Program-made: the position numbers and the translations under genes
Shown here: positions 12,518 to 25,389 of the stretch, piece after piece
Layout of the letters: each line of letters begins with the position of its first letter
Numbering within the stretch: position 1 is the stretch's first letter
Notes under the pieces: model-generated
Database searches by the model: none
Told to the model about the DNA's origin: nothing
The model's input: the letters and a program-made list of their open reading frames with translations, nothing else
NCBI RefSeq assembly: GCF_947623445.1
Contig: NC_135246.1
Location: forward strand, 15,235,856 to 15,299,855
Direction: 5' to 3'
Length of the DNA: 64,000 nucleotides
Origin: Clavelina lepadiformis
Taxonomy: Eukaryota > Chordata > Ascidiacea > Aplousobranchia > Clavelinidae

Positions 12518-14020
12518 TACAAGTAGTTTATTTTTCGAAATTTTGCTTTCTGACAAAAACATTTACACTATGCTTTCGCTTTGTTTTGTATTACATGTTT
12601 TCGACGTCTATAGAGCCTTTATCAAAATTTATCTTGCATTCCCATCGACCCTAAATTACACGGGTATAGAAAAGAAAGTAATATCCGATGTAAATTTTCC
12701 TGAACCACATTTGTGTTAACATTTCAGAATCTTACCGTTGTTTCTCAATCATGACTTGTTACGTGTAAATCATAAGCCAAATTGTGCAATACTTTTCCCC
12801 GTTGTGCCTCATCAAGCTGTGTACGGCAAAGTGTTTGCAGACGTGTTGCAAATATATTTGGAAGAGGTTGAAAAACAAATTAATTAGTAGCCCTTATTAA
12901 AAACTTTATGCGTGAAGTTGCGCTGTTGCGAAATACGTGTGCGATGATATTACTCATAAGTAGTCATATCAGGTATAAACGCATCAATTGATATACTCTT
13001 TATATGACTTCACTCTTTTGTATATAAAAAATCACTTTTTTTGTTTTTTTTAAAATAACTTCTGGTTAACTTCTGCTAATAAATATAAGAATTTCAAATG
13101 ATTTTTCATATGATTTTTAAATGTTAGTCTAGGATAATTCAATGTTGTCTCACAATTATCTGTTATAGCCTACATGAAATGAAAAAGACTAAAACCCCTT
13201 AATTGGTGTATATCTATGTGCATTTCTATAAACATCTAAACTGGTGCATGTTTATAGTCTTCACGTTTTCTCTTGCTTGCTTGTAATGTTTACACTTTAC
13301 AACGATCATTCCCCAGACCAGCATATCCTCATTGGTTCGGTCTTCATGACGTCACATGTTGCACAAGCTGTATGTAGCCAGGGTCGGCGCTATATTTTGC
13401 GGGGCCCAATTTCGTAACTGTTATCCCAACTAACCATAACGAAACATTGTTCACATAAAATAACAGCCCACTACTGGAAAGTTTGTATGATGCGTCAGAT
13501 TTCTCCAGTGCAGTAAGTCAACTTCTACGCCAAGTTTCTGGCGCAAAATTGCCATTTGGCCCTATATTGTATACTTTAAGTGTTAAGTTGACGTGGTACA
13601 GACTTTGGCAGTTAATCTATTAGCGCATTTATCCAACGCACTGAAAACAAACTTTTCAGCAGGGTAACAGCCTAGCTGCTACTCGTAGGCTTATTAATTA
13701 TGTGACGTAGGTTGTAGGCAACAGTAGGCCTACTTCCTGTATTTTAAAATTTCTTTGTAATTATTCATTTACGTATTTGCTGTATGCGCGCTTACGCGAT
13801 TTTTTGTGACTCCTGTTTATTCAAAACAATCTAAGTTTGAAACGGCATTGAATAGCAGAATAAAGTACGGTTGAATTTTGTATACTTTCTTGTTTCTAGT
13901 ATTTCGCCTCTTCAGCATTTTTGTCGTCTTTTAGGCTGGTATGAACACGCCTTTTAGATTAATCAAAGTTATAGAATTTATATATAAATAATTATTCAAT
14001 ACATAAACAGTTGATTGTGG
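12518..14020. other. intergenic, nothing recognised
   Basis: No gene is seen. Short motifs near 13378-13410 (agccagggtcggcgc...gcggggccc) resemble repeat ends, but no partner or duplication could be paired. Confidence 0.35.
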
Positions 14021-14027
14021 TACTGTG

Positions 14028-14198
14028 CATAGGCGTAGCCAGAGGGAGGGCGAAAGGGGCCATGCCCTCCCCGAAATTTTTGTGTCTAATTTTTGTTCTA
14101 CATCAGGTGGCGGTGTCTTAAAACAAACACTTTGTAATTCCCTTGAATTCATGAAATACTTGCCCCCTCCCCAATTTGTTTTCTGGCTACGCCACTTT
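14028..14198. mobile_element. short inverted-repeat element (MITE), 171 bp
   Basis: The ends carry the inverted repeat GGCGTAGCCAGA (14032-14043) and TCTGGCTACGCC (14182-14193). The body has complementary purine- and pyrimidine-rich arms ('gggagggcgaaaggggcc' on the left, 'tgccccctcccc' on the right), so it could fold back on itself. A direct repeat TACTGTG flanks it (14021-14027 and 14199-14205), which fits a target duplication of about 7-8 bp as in hAT-like elements. No coding capacity. Boundaries are uncertain by a few bases. Confidence 0.6.
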
Positions 14199-14205
14199 TA
14201 CTGTG

Positions 14206-16185
14206 ATGCTTAACTGGCTATCAGGGTTTAATGAATGCCATATGAATGGAGTCAGATTAGCGAACAATCAATCTAGCAATAATTATATATAATATTATAA
14301 TTAACAACAGTTCACAACCCCAACAATACGCTCAGTTAGCAAACTGGTGACCACGACGCGATCTAGTATTTTCTAAGTCTAGTCTTTTTATTTTTATTTA
14401 CAACCTTGTTTGATGTAACTTTATAGACGCCAAAATCAAAAGGCGTCAGAGTCAAAAAATGCCCGAAACTCGAAATTTGCCACAACTGAAAAAGGAAGGA
14501 GGTATAATCGTCACCGAGTTTAAGTCGTGCAAAGACTTTTCTCGGTGATTCGTTTCGAGGATAAAGATTGGGTTTCTTTTAACTATACTTTAACACTTGC
14601 GTATCAGGATTTTGAAGTTTAGTTTAAACTAATGTGTTGTTATTCCAAAGGTAACATAGCATCGTAACTTTCGCTCCGCATAGGCCTAGTTAATGGCGAA
14701 AAATAAACCATACAATAGGGCTAGCTGTCACTGGCTGATTGAGTTAGGACTTCTACTCAAAGGTTGTCTACAAAAAATCATGCATGGAAAGACAGAAATT
14801 GTGGAGTGCACCGAAGCCCTAAGTGTTTGTTTATTTAGAATAGCCGTTCAAACAACTTTTGTCTTTGCCCAGTTTGCACTTTACGATATTTGACTGGTTT
14901 GCAAAGCACTTGGCAAGTATAGCCTAGCTGCCTAGTGCAGGATTGTAGTCTGAAGTAGGATAAGCAGGTAAGTTTATCAATGCAGAAGTTAGAGTTTTTG
15001 TTTTAGTTTATAAACCATGCAGTTTCTCCCAAACGATGCGCTGCATATGGGCTAGGGCGCAACAACAAGTTTCCAAGGTCGCCAGAAAACTTATCTGGAT
15101 CGAGGTGCAAAAGTGAAAACCAGATGACGATACAATTTGAGTAGCTGGGGTCTAGTATGCAAAGGCATCCTGTGGTTGTGCATTTCTGGACTAGACTCGC
15201 TTATGTTTATCCTAACCTTTTTTTGTGAAAAGAATACAATTTATGCCAGTGGTAGGGAACTTTTTTCACCATATGACCATTTTTTTGTCACAATGCATAT
15301 TTATTATCGAATGACAGTTATGCTTAAAGGTACCAAAACTGCAATCAAGTTCATCATAGAATAGGCTGTTACTAGGCTATTTCACAGGAAAAAATTGTGA
15401 AGTCGGAGTTATTTTTGCTATTATTTGAAAATATGATTGTACTGTAATAACAAGGTAGCCAAAATTTATGTACCTTCTAATTTAGGTTTAAATTTGATTA
15501 AACCTTGAACAGCGATTAATTTTTTTCATACCCATTCACCTAACCACTTGGCCATGTCATTAACAGCGGATTGTATGTCCTACTCTGCATTGTTAACCAG
15601 CCATGATTTCAGTGCAGTATCAGTATTTGTACTATAACCCATGCTTGTTTCAACTAATTTATTGAAAATCATTTGAACTGAAACTCAATTCTGCTCAGTG
15701 CAATAAGTTATGTAGCTCTAGTGCAAGTTGGAACTTTCAAATTTATTTGTTTTATGCCTGGTCTCTGTGGTCATAATGGTGTACAGTTTTTCAGTGAATT
15801 CATTAGTTAAGGTTAAAAAAAACACAATTTAACTTTTATTTACTTTAAATTGGCATGCCCAAGAAAAAAATCATCATTGATGTTTACAAGTCTTATGTGT
15901 GCAGTGTGCTCTTTCTAAATGAAACAGTGATGTAGAATCTGTTTTATCCGAGTTGAAATATCTTACTCTAAGAAGCAGGGTTGTGCCCAATCAAACACGA
16001 ATCTGAATATTTCACATCGTTTTAGTTACTCTCACAAATTATAATCAATTACAAATATTTTATCTTGTAAAAGGTAAGAAAACAAAAGCAGAAGGTTAAA
16101 GTTTGTTGTTGTTTGGTGTGAATGTAAAGATAGTGTAATGTTGTTCAGGAATATCGTGCTTAAGTTCTATTATTTATCAATGAGG
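14206..16185. other. intergenic, upstream of the GT31 gene
   Basis: No supported gene. Several short open frames (for example 14693-14893) have no signal peptide, domain or splice context and are treated as chance. Confidence 0.35.
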
Positions 16186-16398
16186 TGGCACTGTTAACGA
16201 CGCGGCTCCACGAAAACTGAAGCAGACCCTCAGATTTGCTAGGATGATATGAGAAGGAGAGGTTTGAAGATTGAGGATGCCATCGACAGAGGAAAGTGGA
16301 GGCTTCACTGCAGACAACTGGTTGACCCTGAATTTTGCTTCGGGATGAAGATCAGGCCTGAACAACAGGCAAATGGAAGATGATGGCACTGTTAACGA
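16186..16398 (+). mobile_element. 5'-truncated LINE tail with 15-bp target duplication
   Basis: A perfect 15-bp direct repeat TGGCACTGTTAACGA lies at 16186-16200 and 16384-16398 and brackets a 183-bp insert (16201-16383). On the plus strand the insert encodes text like the extreme C-terminus of an endonuclease/reverse-transcriptase LINE: RRGLKIEDAIDRGKWRLHC, then RQLVDPEFC and a stop. The 'DA.DR.KWR' pattern is usual at the end of RTE-like LINE proteins. A 15-bp duplication with extreme 5' truncation is what target-primed reverse transcription produces. No poly(A) or microsatellite tail is visible, which is odd for that mechanism. The perfect duplication implies recent arrival. Confidence 0.6.
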
Positions 16399-16767
16399 AT
16401 ATTTCTCTGCTTGTTAGCTTCTTGATTGAAGTTTTGATCATGTTTGAATAAAAAGCAATTGACACAGTTGGCAACTCAGATTTGCACAAATATCAGGATC
16501 TTTTAGTTACATTTTCACAAATCCAGCATGTATACATACCGTTAAAATTCGTTTTTACATGCTTTGTATTTTGTGGAAGTTAGCTTCTTTGCAGCATTCT
16601 GAATGAATCGATTGATTTATATATGCCTAGCTGCTTGGTGTAACCGTATGCTTTTGTGCATTTTTAGAGATATATATGCTACTTTGTATAATGGGTTGCT
16701 AATGTATAATGGTTAACTTACTGGGTTGCCTGGCTGGATTATAGTATAGAATTTATTTTCTTTATTG

Positions 16768-19700
16768 ATGGCGGTAAAAAATGGTGCTAAAGCTAACAAG
16801 AAAAATGGAGGAAGCGGAAACGGTGCAGGATTACTTTCTGGATTTTTATGGAGACATAGGATGGTCGTGTTAAAGGCTTGTGTTGCAATGCTTTTATTAT
16901 CAAACATTTTCTACTTTGCTGTAAGATATGTCGAACTCACGGACACGGTAAGAAAACTGGAGGCTGAAAAAGTTGAGTTGAGCAAAAATATTCAATATAA
17001 AACACGTGAACTTCAAGAAAAGAAAGAAAATGAAAAAAAGGAAAATGAACAAAAGGAAAGTGATCCAGGCCCACAACTTGAATACTCACAGGTAATGAAA
17101 TAATCATAAATATATTTTGTAATGTTATAAATATTATAGTGTTATACTTGTTTGGTACATATTTTGGATTGCATATTTGGAATGTGAAGTGAATTGCAAA
17201 AATTCAATTACTTTAACCATTAGTTTGCACATCTTGCTGATGTTATACATAACAAATGGACCTGCAGTATTTCTAAACTGTCTTCAATTGGTCATGTAGG
17301 CCAGAAACATTCTTGCACTTTGGCCTGTTTAATCTCTATTACTAGTGATATTGTCTATTAACGGTTTATCTAATCCCATTTAGTCACTTACTTATCAACC
17401 ATAAAACACTAACAGTGTATACACTACCCATTTTAATTATAGGTTTTAATCTCGAGCATTCAAAAGCAAATGAATCGAAAATGCAGCAAAGAACATCACA
17501 TAGGATTATGCACTTTGCAGCATGTCACTTTCTATAAAAAAAATGCATAAGGGAAATTACTTCCCCATAAGAGACTACAAACATCTTCACTTTGGACCAA
17601 TTTTGGCTCAACTCAATTTCCTTTTCTGAGCCTATTAAATTAATAATGATCATTTATTAAGACTTATTGACAATATTTCTTGGGCGCACCACCCCTACCC
17701 ACTTCAAAGTATGCACCGATGTGTTATGTGTATACAGTAAACACTGCTTATTAGAGGACCGTCGGTAATGCCAAAACCTGCTCTGATAAGCGGTTTGCTC
17801 TATAAGCAGATGCTCTGTTGAGCGATTTTAATGTATATATATATCAATATATCTATGTGAACACACGTATTTTCTCTTTAAAACTGAAATTGCATTTCGC
17901 CGCTAATTTCAATGGATTGTTATTTGTTACGATCACGACACAACCATGTATCGGTAGCTGATGCTAGCTGAGGCCTTAAGTTGGAAAACATCTTCAGTTT
18001 TTTGAATTGCATATTATTCACAAAATTTGAATTGAGTGTTTGAGTGTCCTGTAAATTGTTACTTTTGACTAACAGTTTGAACAAAATAAGCACAATTTCC
18101 AAAGGAACAGATTGCCAACGTTAAATGACTCATGCTGTTTAAACCATAGTGTTGACATGGCGGTGTTAGGTCGCAATGAAATAGTTCTGTTGCCTGCTTT
18201 TTACTGGTTTTGTGTTTAAACTATTGGGTTAAATGAGTGAAAGCTGTTCAAAATTGTTCAAATATTGGATAATTACTTACTTATTTATTCATTTAACTAT
18301 TTTTTCTTGAAGTGAAAAGAAGAATTTCCTTATTCACTAATTATATCTATATATATATATATAAAATTTTTTGCTGTTATCGTTTATAGTTTTGTACAGT
18401 TAATTGCTAATGACTGAACTCACTTAAATTGAAATAGTTATGCATGTGTATATATATATAATATTGTTTGTTTTTATTTCAGAAAAAATATTATCCATAT
18501 ATCTTCAATGAACCTAATAAATGCAAAGATAATAATTTAGCCGAATTGCCTGTTTACATATTGATGGCCATTAAGTCAACCACAGCACAGTTTGACAGGA
18601 GAAGGTCCATTAGGTTAACATGGGGCAATGAGTCAAACGTTGACGGCATAATTATTCGAAGGTAAGATTGCAAAAACATATTCGATGCAAATAACCAATA
18701 TATATATTATATATCTGTACTGTATCCACCTCTCGGTCTAACACTCCATGCACCACTTTACAAATCACATAATACGCATTTATTTCTTTGAAGGATATTT
18801 TTGGTGGCTCGAGCAGACGATGAGAAAAAGCAGGCTTTGTTGGAAAGGGAGTCGGATGAATATCATGATATTGTTCAGGGAGAATTTCATGATTCATTTA
18901 GAAATCTAACAGTGAAAGACATCATGTTTATGAGGTGGATGATAACATATTGCCCTCAAGCCAAGTTTATTTTTAAGGTTTGTCGGTTTATTTTTAAGGT
19001 TACTGTTCAAATATATGTAACAAACTTTAAGGAAAACTTTTTTGAACTGAGCTAGTTTGTAGTTCACAACTGGTGAAAAGCATCGCGGCTCAATGAAGGT
19101 GAAAACTAAGCAAAAGTTTAGAATGTGGGTTGTGCTACTGTAACAAAATGTTTTCAGCCCATAACCGTTATTTAAAAGAATTATAAATTGACATACGAGT
19201 GACATATTTCACATCATCTTGAAACTTTCCAGTGATTTGGCAAATGCATGAAAAATGGTTTTAAGTTCTTTTCATCTTAAGGTAGGTTGAAATTTCAAAA
19301 ACTGTTTCCTTTGGTAAACATATTTCCAATATGTAGGCTACACATTTGCATACACGCTTTATTTCGCTTTTTTCTCATTATCATTCTTCACTTTTACTGG
19401 TGTGTCAAGGTCAAGAGTATATGCAATTCTTTTAAAACAACTGAAATACTATAATCAACTATACCTCTAACGTTAAAGGTGTCAGTGTGACAGACTCCCC
19501 ATTTTGACAAGTAGTAGCTTATATTATCACGATAATTTGCATATGACTTTTTTATATCGCATACCCATGCGCTTTAGATACTTAATTAAATTTTTAAAAC
19601 TTATTCTGTTTATAATAATGATCATGTTTACGTACACAGTATATGTAAACCGGCTTTTTAGACATGATTACCCTATATATGATATATACTTTTTACCTGC

Positions 19701-20765
19701 TGGTTCTATTGAAATTTCTTTTTATGAATTGTTTTAGTTTGCTCTACCAGTAATGATTTGTTCCAGTTATCCGTTTCCCGTTACTCTGATTTCTAGATTA
19801 TATGTGCTTAATTTCTCTTTTAGTTATTACCATAATTGTCGGTTTTTACTTCCACTTGTTGGCTTTCATTTTTAGTTATTTCGTACAATTACCTGATAGA
19901 TCGAATGTCATTGAAACACAATGGAATTACCTGCCATCGCCCACTTATATAAATAACTTGCTTGAATGGTTACGCAAAATTTAATAACTGGTTGATAATA
20001 ATCGAGTAATTGTTTGACTGTAAACTATGGCTTTTGTAATCTTGAACTAGCCCACAGATAGCTCATTATATAATCTGAGTACTGCTATGGAGAATAAGAA
20101 GGATATTTCTGACATTTTTCAGATACGAAACTATCTAAAGAAGTATAGATTAAATATTATTACATACCACATTCAAAAGTAGCCAGCTCTCTAACAAATT
20201 TTCTTGTAATAACAACTTTAATGTTTATTTACAGGGTGATGACGATGTGTTCGTTAACATTTTCAACATAGTTGATTATCTCATGTCACTTTCACCTGAA
20301 AGCGCAAAAAACTTGTTTGCTGGAAGCGTTCTTTATCCTTCTCCACGAATAACTGATCCAAAGAGCAAGTATTATGTTTCAACCAACTTATGGAATGAAA
20401 AGTATTATCCACCATATGTATCAGGTGGTGGGTTTCTTATGTCAACTTTGGTTTCAAAGAAGATATTTGAAGTGACTAAAGTAACACCCATTATTCCAAT
20501 AGACGACGCATTTTTAGGTGTTTGTCTGAAAAAACTTGGCATGAAACCACAAAATCATAAAGGCTTTAAAAGCTGGGGTGTAAATAGGCCCAAAGACGTT
20601 TGTATTTATAAAGAAATCATGACACTACATAAACTAAACAGTGAAGAAATGTTGGAAATGTGGAAAAAAATGCTGAAATCCGATTCAGATTTAGATGATT
20701 GTGCTTTATCTTTTAAAGTTTTAAAGGACAACAACACCTCTATTACTGGACAAGGTAGTAACTGA
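16768..20765 (+). CDS. GT31 family beta-1,3-glycosyltransferase (B3GNT/B3GALT-like)
   Basis: Four exons join in frame to 405 residues: 16768-17091, 18483-18661, 18794-18977 and 20235-20765. The ATG at 16768 gives a short basic cytoplasmic tail, a signal anchor at about residues 33-53 (KACVAMLLLSNIFYFAVRY) and then a highly charged coiled-coil stem rich in Lys/Glu. This is the type II topology of Golgi enzymes. Catalytic-domain motifs of GT31 follow in order: SIRLTWG (about 150-156), EYHDIVQGEFHDSFRNLT, the metal-binding DxD within GDDDVFVN (230-237), YVSGGGFLMS (290-299) and IDDAFLGVCLKKLGM. The enzyme should transfer a sugar from UDP-sugar to a beta-1,3 linkage in the Golgi. Donor and acceptor cannot be read from sequence, so N-acetylglucosaminyl and galactosyl members are not separated. 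The third intron has a duplicated donor that could add seven residues. Confidence 0.85.
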
Positions 20766-23700
20766 CCGCTGTTCTACGTTTTCATTCACAGTGTGTTTAT
20801 AATTTTTTATGTTTTGACATATTTGCATTCTGTATAAATTGCATATATCTCTTTATATTTGTGGTTAAAAATATTGGTTTGAGCTCCACTGTCGTGACGA
20901 ACATTATCTGCCAGGCTCAGAAGTTATTCAACCATTCTCCAATAACAAAATGGATATTGGTTAATTAGCATTCAGCTGCCATTATGCATTGCATTAGTCG
21001 TTTTGCGTCCATGCACAATGTTGAGCAGTGTGTTCAGTTGAAACTTTGCTGCAGTGAAAGTTCTGATTAGGTTTCAACTGAAAGCTTTTTCTAGTTCTTT
21101 ACGCTGGTACATCTTGGTGATTATTTTCAATTTGAACTTTTGCTGCTAAGATGTGTTAAGAAAGTTTAAATTTTAACTAAATTTGAAAACTTGGTTGAGT
21201 TTTGACGACAAGTTTTAAATAAGATGAACACATAATGTGATTTTTAATTAAACGAACTATTCATTCTATTGTTAAATCAGCACATTTCCTATTTCATCAC
21301 TGTAGTGTTATAAATCCCTTTTCATGCTCTGTATGGTTAGGGATTTTTGGTTGTTTTCATATGAGTTGTCTTCTTAATATTTTGTTTCTTTCCTCTGCAG
21401 TAATAGCAGTTTCACCGCATTTATAAATCTCAGTAACATGCTGTATCAGTATCAATAGATTTACTCAAGCGTGGTAGCGGGGCTTAGATGTAATACCTAA
21501 GTTTAATTTTTAAACCTAGAAATTTGTTTTTTTCTTTACTGGATAAAAACTAATGTTTTGATGAAACGCATTCACTTCTGCAAACCGCAATGGGATAATA
21601 CATTACGGAAAATGACGGTTAAAAACCTGAAAACAGCGTTTTTCATTGTTTCTAATAACCATGCCTACGTTGTATCGATGTCGTTCATTACTTTTCAGTT
21701 ACCTAGTTACTCAGTGTATTTGATCCTTAAGCAGAACAAAAAACGTTCAGCTTTTTTGGCACTGGACCGTTTCTTTTGGGGTATTTGCTTCTAGAAGAAT
21801 TTAAACTTTTTATTTGCTTGACTTGACGAGTATGTAATGAAGCGATCTATTTTTATCATTTTCCCTTAACTCTGTGGAATTTTTGAGGTTTTGCTTCAAA
21901 CAAGGGGCAATTTTTTGCATTTTAATAAAAATATAGGCACAGCTTATGGTTATTTTGGTGTTTACAGTTCACTTTGTTGTTACATTATATTATTACTTCG
22001 AAAACGAGTTGAGCCTATGATATTGCTCTAACATTTATCGCTTGTACGTAAGAGAAGAAATTTTGGTATAACGCTGTTATGTATTGCTTTTTTGTGTGTT
22101 CAATATTTACGTAAAGCTTTATACTTTCAAATCGAAGTCAAGTTACTATATTTAGTAGTTAGTTTTTTTAAAGTTAAGTTATACGTCAAGACATAAAAGA
22201 ACGGGTTGCTTACATCGCTGGCTATTAGATGTTATTGTTATCATAGTAATGCGCAATCCTTCATTTCATCTCCATGTTTTGATTAGGCAGCTGATACAGG
22301 AGAAATAAAGGCTTGTGGAAATGTCCTATTTACTTAAAGGCGTATGTGTGCAATAGGCGTATCGACAGGGAAAAGTCATTCTGCTTACTGAAAAAATATA
22401 CAGCATGCCTACCGATCATGCACTGGCAAATATTCGAAACTTCTGGTAAGTTCTTGCGATGTTTCAGTCACTGAGTTTCAATGCCGCAAAACGAACGCAG
22501 CGTCTTTGGCGCACAGGTCGTGCATAACCGAGAGACTTACGTCACAATAACTAGGACTTGTTACCTCAAAACGTATTGTTGAAAAGTTAGCTGCTTACAC
22601 ATAGTAGTTCAACGCGTCATTAGAACAAAAGCCTACGGAAATGCGATTGGTTCTCGCTCGATTAAGTATAGAACTTGCGTTTGCATTTAATTTTGTACAT
22701 TAACGTATTTTTATTGTCTTACCATTAATGCCTTGCCTTACTGCATTGCAGTTACAGCGTTAGCAGTCTGCGCGCTTTGGCTCATCAATGTGCTTAGGCC
22801 TACTGTAGTTTGTAGATGCGCAGTGGATGGAGTGCGCAAATAGGGTCGGCGTTTGGAATTACAGGGTTTCATGTTTGCCTGCTTGATTCACCAATTCACA
22901 TCTCAGTTTGCTCACACACATGGCGAAATAACAAAAGAAACAAGGAAAATATGCAATTTGCCCAATGCATGCGAAATAGTTGTCAAAGTTAGAAGCTTAT
23001 ATACTAACAGTAAGGAAGCCATCTGGACTCAGCAACGCTACCCCCGCTTTTATCGCTGAGCATTTACTAAATACAGCGTTTTCCTTCGGCCGCTGCCGTT
23101 ACACGCAAACTAGGAATAAAATAACTGTCATCAATTTATACAGGAAATGCATTTGCATCGCAACTGCAAAGTGAAAAAATTGCATGAATTGAAACAAGAA
23201 CTTCACAAAACGACTTAGGCCTACAAACAAGAAAGTGGAATTAAGGAATGGTTTAAATTAATGCTGTTAATAGACACTTCGATAACTAATTGAGTTCATT
23301 TTCAATGCAAAAGAAACCATAGGCCTATAAATAATACGCTTGACTAACACTAAGGCCTACAAAATGTGATAGAAGCTGATTACAAAAAGCAGGGAATGAA
23401 GACGTCGTGAGTGTAGGCTAAATAAAGCCCATAGAGATGGACATCTGATTTTACTGCGTTTTCAGCAGATAAGTTACTAACGTCTGAAGTTATTGCTCAC
23501 TTTATTTTTAAACAAATTTTTGACAAAACTCGTTGCCAAAGAAAAAGTAAACCGTAACTTGACCTTTAATTTTTGTCCCACGGCTTAATGCGCTACTTCA
23601 CATGACGACAGCGGATACAGTGCGACTTAGTGCAGGCCAAATAATTATATGCAATCGGTTAAAGGGCGGTTCTGGTGCGCGTATCATTTTAATGTTGCTA

Positions 23701-24102
23701 TATGTATAGATTGATTTATTACTATGAACTTGCACAAAATGTACACAATGACGTTTTTATAAATTATCCATGTAATAAAATTTTGCGAAATTTTTAGTTG
23801 CCTAAAAATGTTTATGCATTGTGTTTTGTTACTCGGAACTAATCACAAAAATGCAAATATTTTCCCTGAAGTGTCCTAAATTTTCAAGAAATATCGCTTT
23901 TTCTGATTTTACCCAAAATTTTTCAGTATTAATAAGCATTATTTTGTATAAGACTCACAAACACGCTAACACATAGAAGTATTGTCCATAATATAGCCTA
24001 GTAATGCATTATGTAAGGATCCATATTGCAAACATTCCAAAAAACTTCAGAAGTGGTTTTGTTTGCGTGATTTGCGTCTATGAACTGAGAAATCTTCTCG
24101 TA
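20766..24102. other. intergenic, nothing recognised
   Basis: This is the 3' flank of the GT31 gene followed by anonymous AT-rich DNA. Open frames such as 21558-21794 and 22853-23174 show no domain, signal peptide or splice structure. No paired repeat ends were found. Confidence 0.35.
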
Positions 24103-25389
24103 TTATGACCACAAATAATCCACCATCATGTTGCGACTCCACCTTCCTTGGTATCTTCTTTCCATATCAGAAATGTCCTGGTGAAAACTTTCACCATGTT
24201 CTTCGCTTACACACCCATATTTGGACTAAAAAAATCAAGGTGAGAGTGCAGGTAATGCATTTTCAAGGACATACGACATCCCAATTTTTCGTATTCCGCC
24301 ATCAGATTGTTCACCAAAACTTTATAGTCATCGATTCGTTTACTACCGAGAAAAAAATTAACTACTTCTCGAAATGCATTCCATGCTTCTGCTTTTCTCG
24401 TAGTCATTTTATTTTCAAGTTCTTTACACTGGAGCATAAGTCGAACCTCCACAGAGTTGTATCTAGCATGGTTAATACTTTCAAGAAGAAACTTTACATT
24501 TTTGTAATCTTCTCTCATTTGGACAGAATGGTCAACGGGTATAGATGGATACTGGTTTCCATTGTTAAAGAGGACACATTTCAAACTTCGGGAAGAACTG
24601 TCTATAAATAGGCGCCACTCCTTTGGGTCATGATCGAGCTATTCCTATTTCTTCAAAAAGGTTATCAACATTACTACAGAAGCAAAGAGAGCCTGCCACA
24701 GAAAAATACCTTGAAAATCTTTCATGCCTTTTTCTCGACAAAGAACATCGACATGACGAATCTAATAAGTTCCATTGTTTCAACCTTGAAGTCAGAAGTT
24801 CGGCATTTGACTTAGTGAGCCCCATGTCTCTAACTAAATCATTTAATTCTTGTTGGCTTGGGAAGTGTGGTTCTGAAATCATGTCTGTATGAGATATGTT
24901 GAATTCATCATCGGAGTCTTTTTCAATATCTTCAGACCCTGCTAAATCTTCTGGAGCTTTTTTGCTCGGTGGTTTGGGCAGTGGCAACTCACTGCTATGC
25001 GGAACAGGTGCAATAGAAGACGGTATAGAAGGATATACAATGTAACGTCGGTTTTTAGTTCTTCTAAACCTTGAAATGTCAACCATACAGAAATAGCAGT
25101 CATCTGTATGATTTTGGGGTTCTCTCCAGATTCTCGGAATAGCAAATGGCATCGAATGCCGGTCTCCTCTAAGCCAGCCATCCAAATTTGATCGGCATGT
25201 TCCGCAGATCACACGAGGTGCCCAGTGTTTATCTTGGTCACCAATTTTCATGCCAAATTAAAGTTCATAAGCGTAAGAAAATTTTGCTTCTACCTTTATT
25301 CTGTATTTCACTTGCTTTAAACTAATGCATAGACCACAGACATAGCAAAAACAATCAGCAGACAGCTTACATTTACGTGATGATGACAT
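24103..25389 (-). pseudogene. broken copy of a repetitive single-exon gene family (mobile-element-like, unnamed)
   Basis: One uninterrupted genomic block reads, on the minus strand, as a protein family I recognise from many invertebrate genomes as multi-copy, intron-poor 'uncharacterized' proteins. It begins with a Cys-containing N-terminus (CFCYVCGLC), then GDQDKHWAPRVICGTCRSNL, WREPQNHTDDCYFC, an acidic linker, WRLFIDSSSRSLKCVLFNNG and, near the end, HGESFHQDISDMERRYQGRW. The paired Cys motifs look like zinc ribbons. The block carries about three disruptions spread along it, so it is not a working gene. No terminal repeats or target duplication were found, so I cannot assign it to a named transposon class. 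Its repetitive, scattered occurrence elsewhere suggests a mobile or transposon-derived origin. The family's function is unknown to me. Confidence 0.6.

Noticed and set aside
17738-17830. Possible pogo/Tigger-like MITE end (cagtaaacactgcttattagagg).
   Set aside because: No matching inverted end or target duplication was found in the surrounding intron.
24105-24611. A 168-codon plus-strand frame.
   Set aside because: It is antisense to the broken repetitive gene, whose minus-strand text has clear family motifs.
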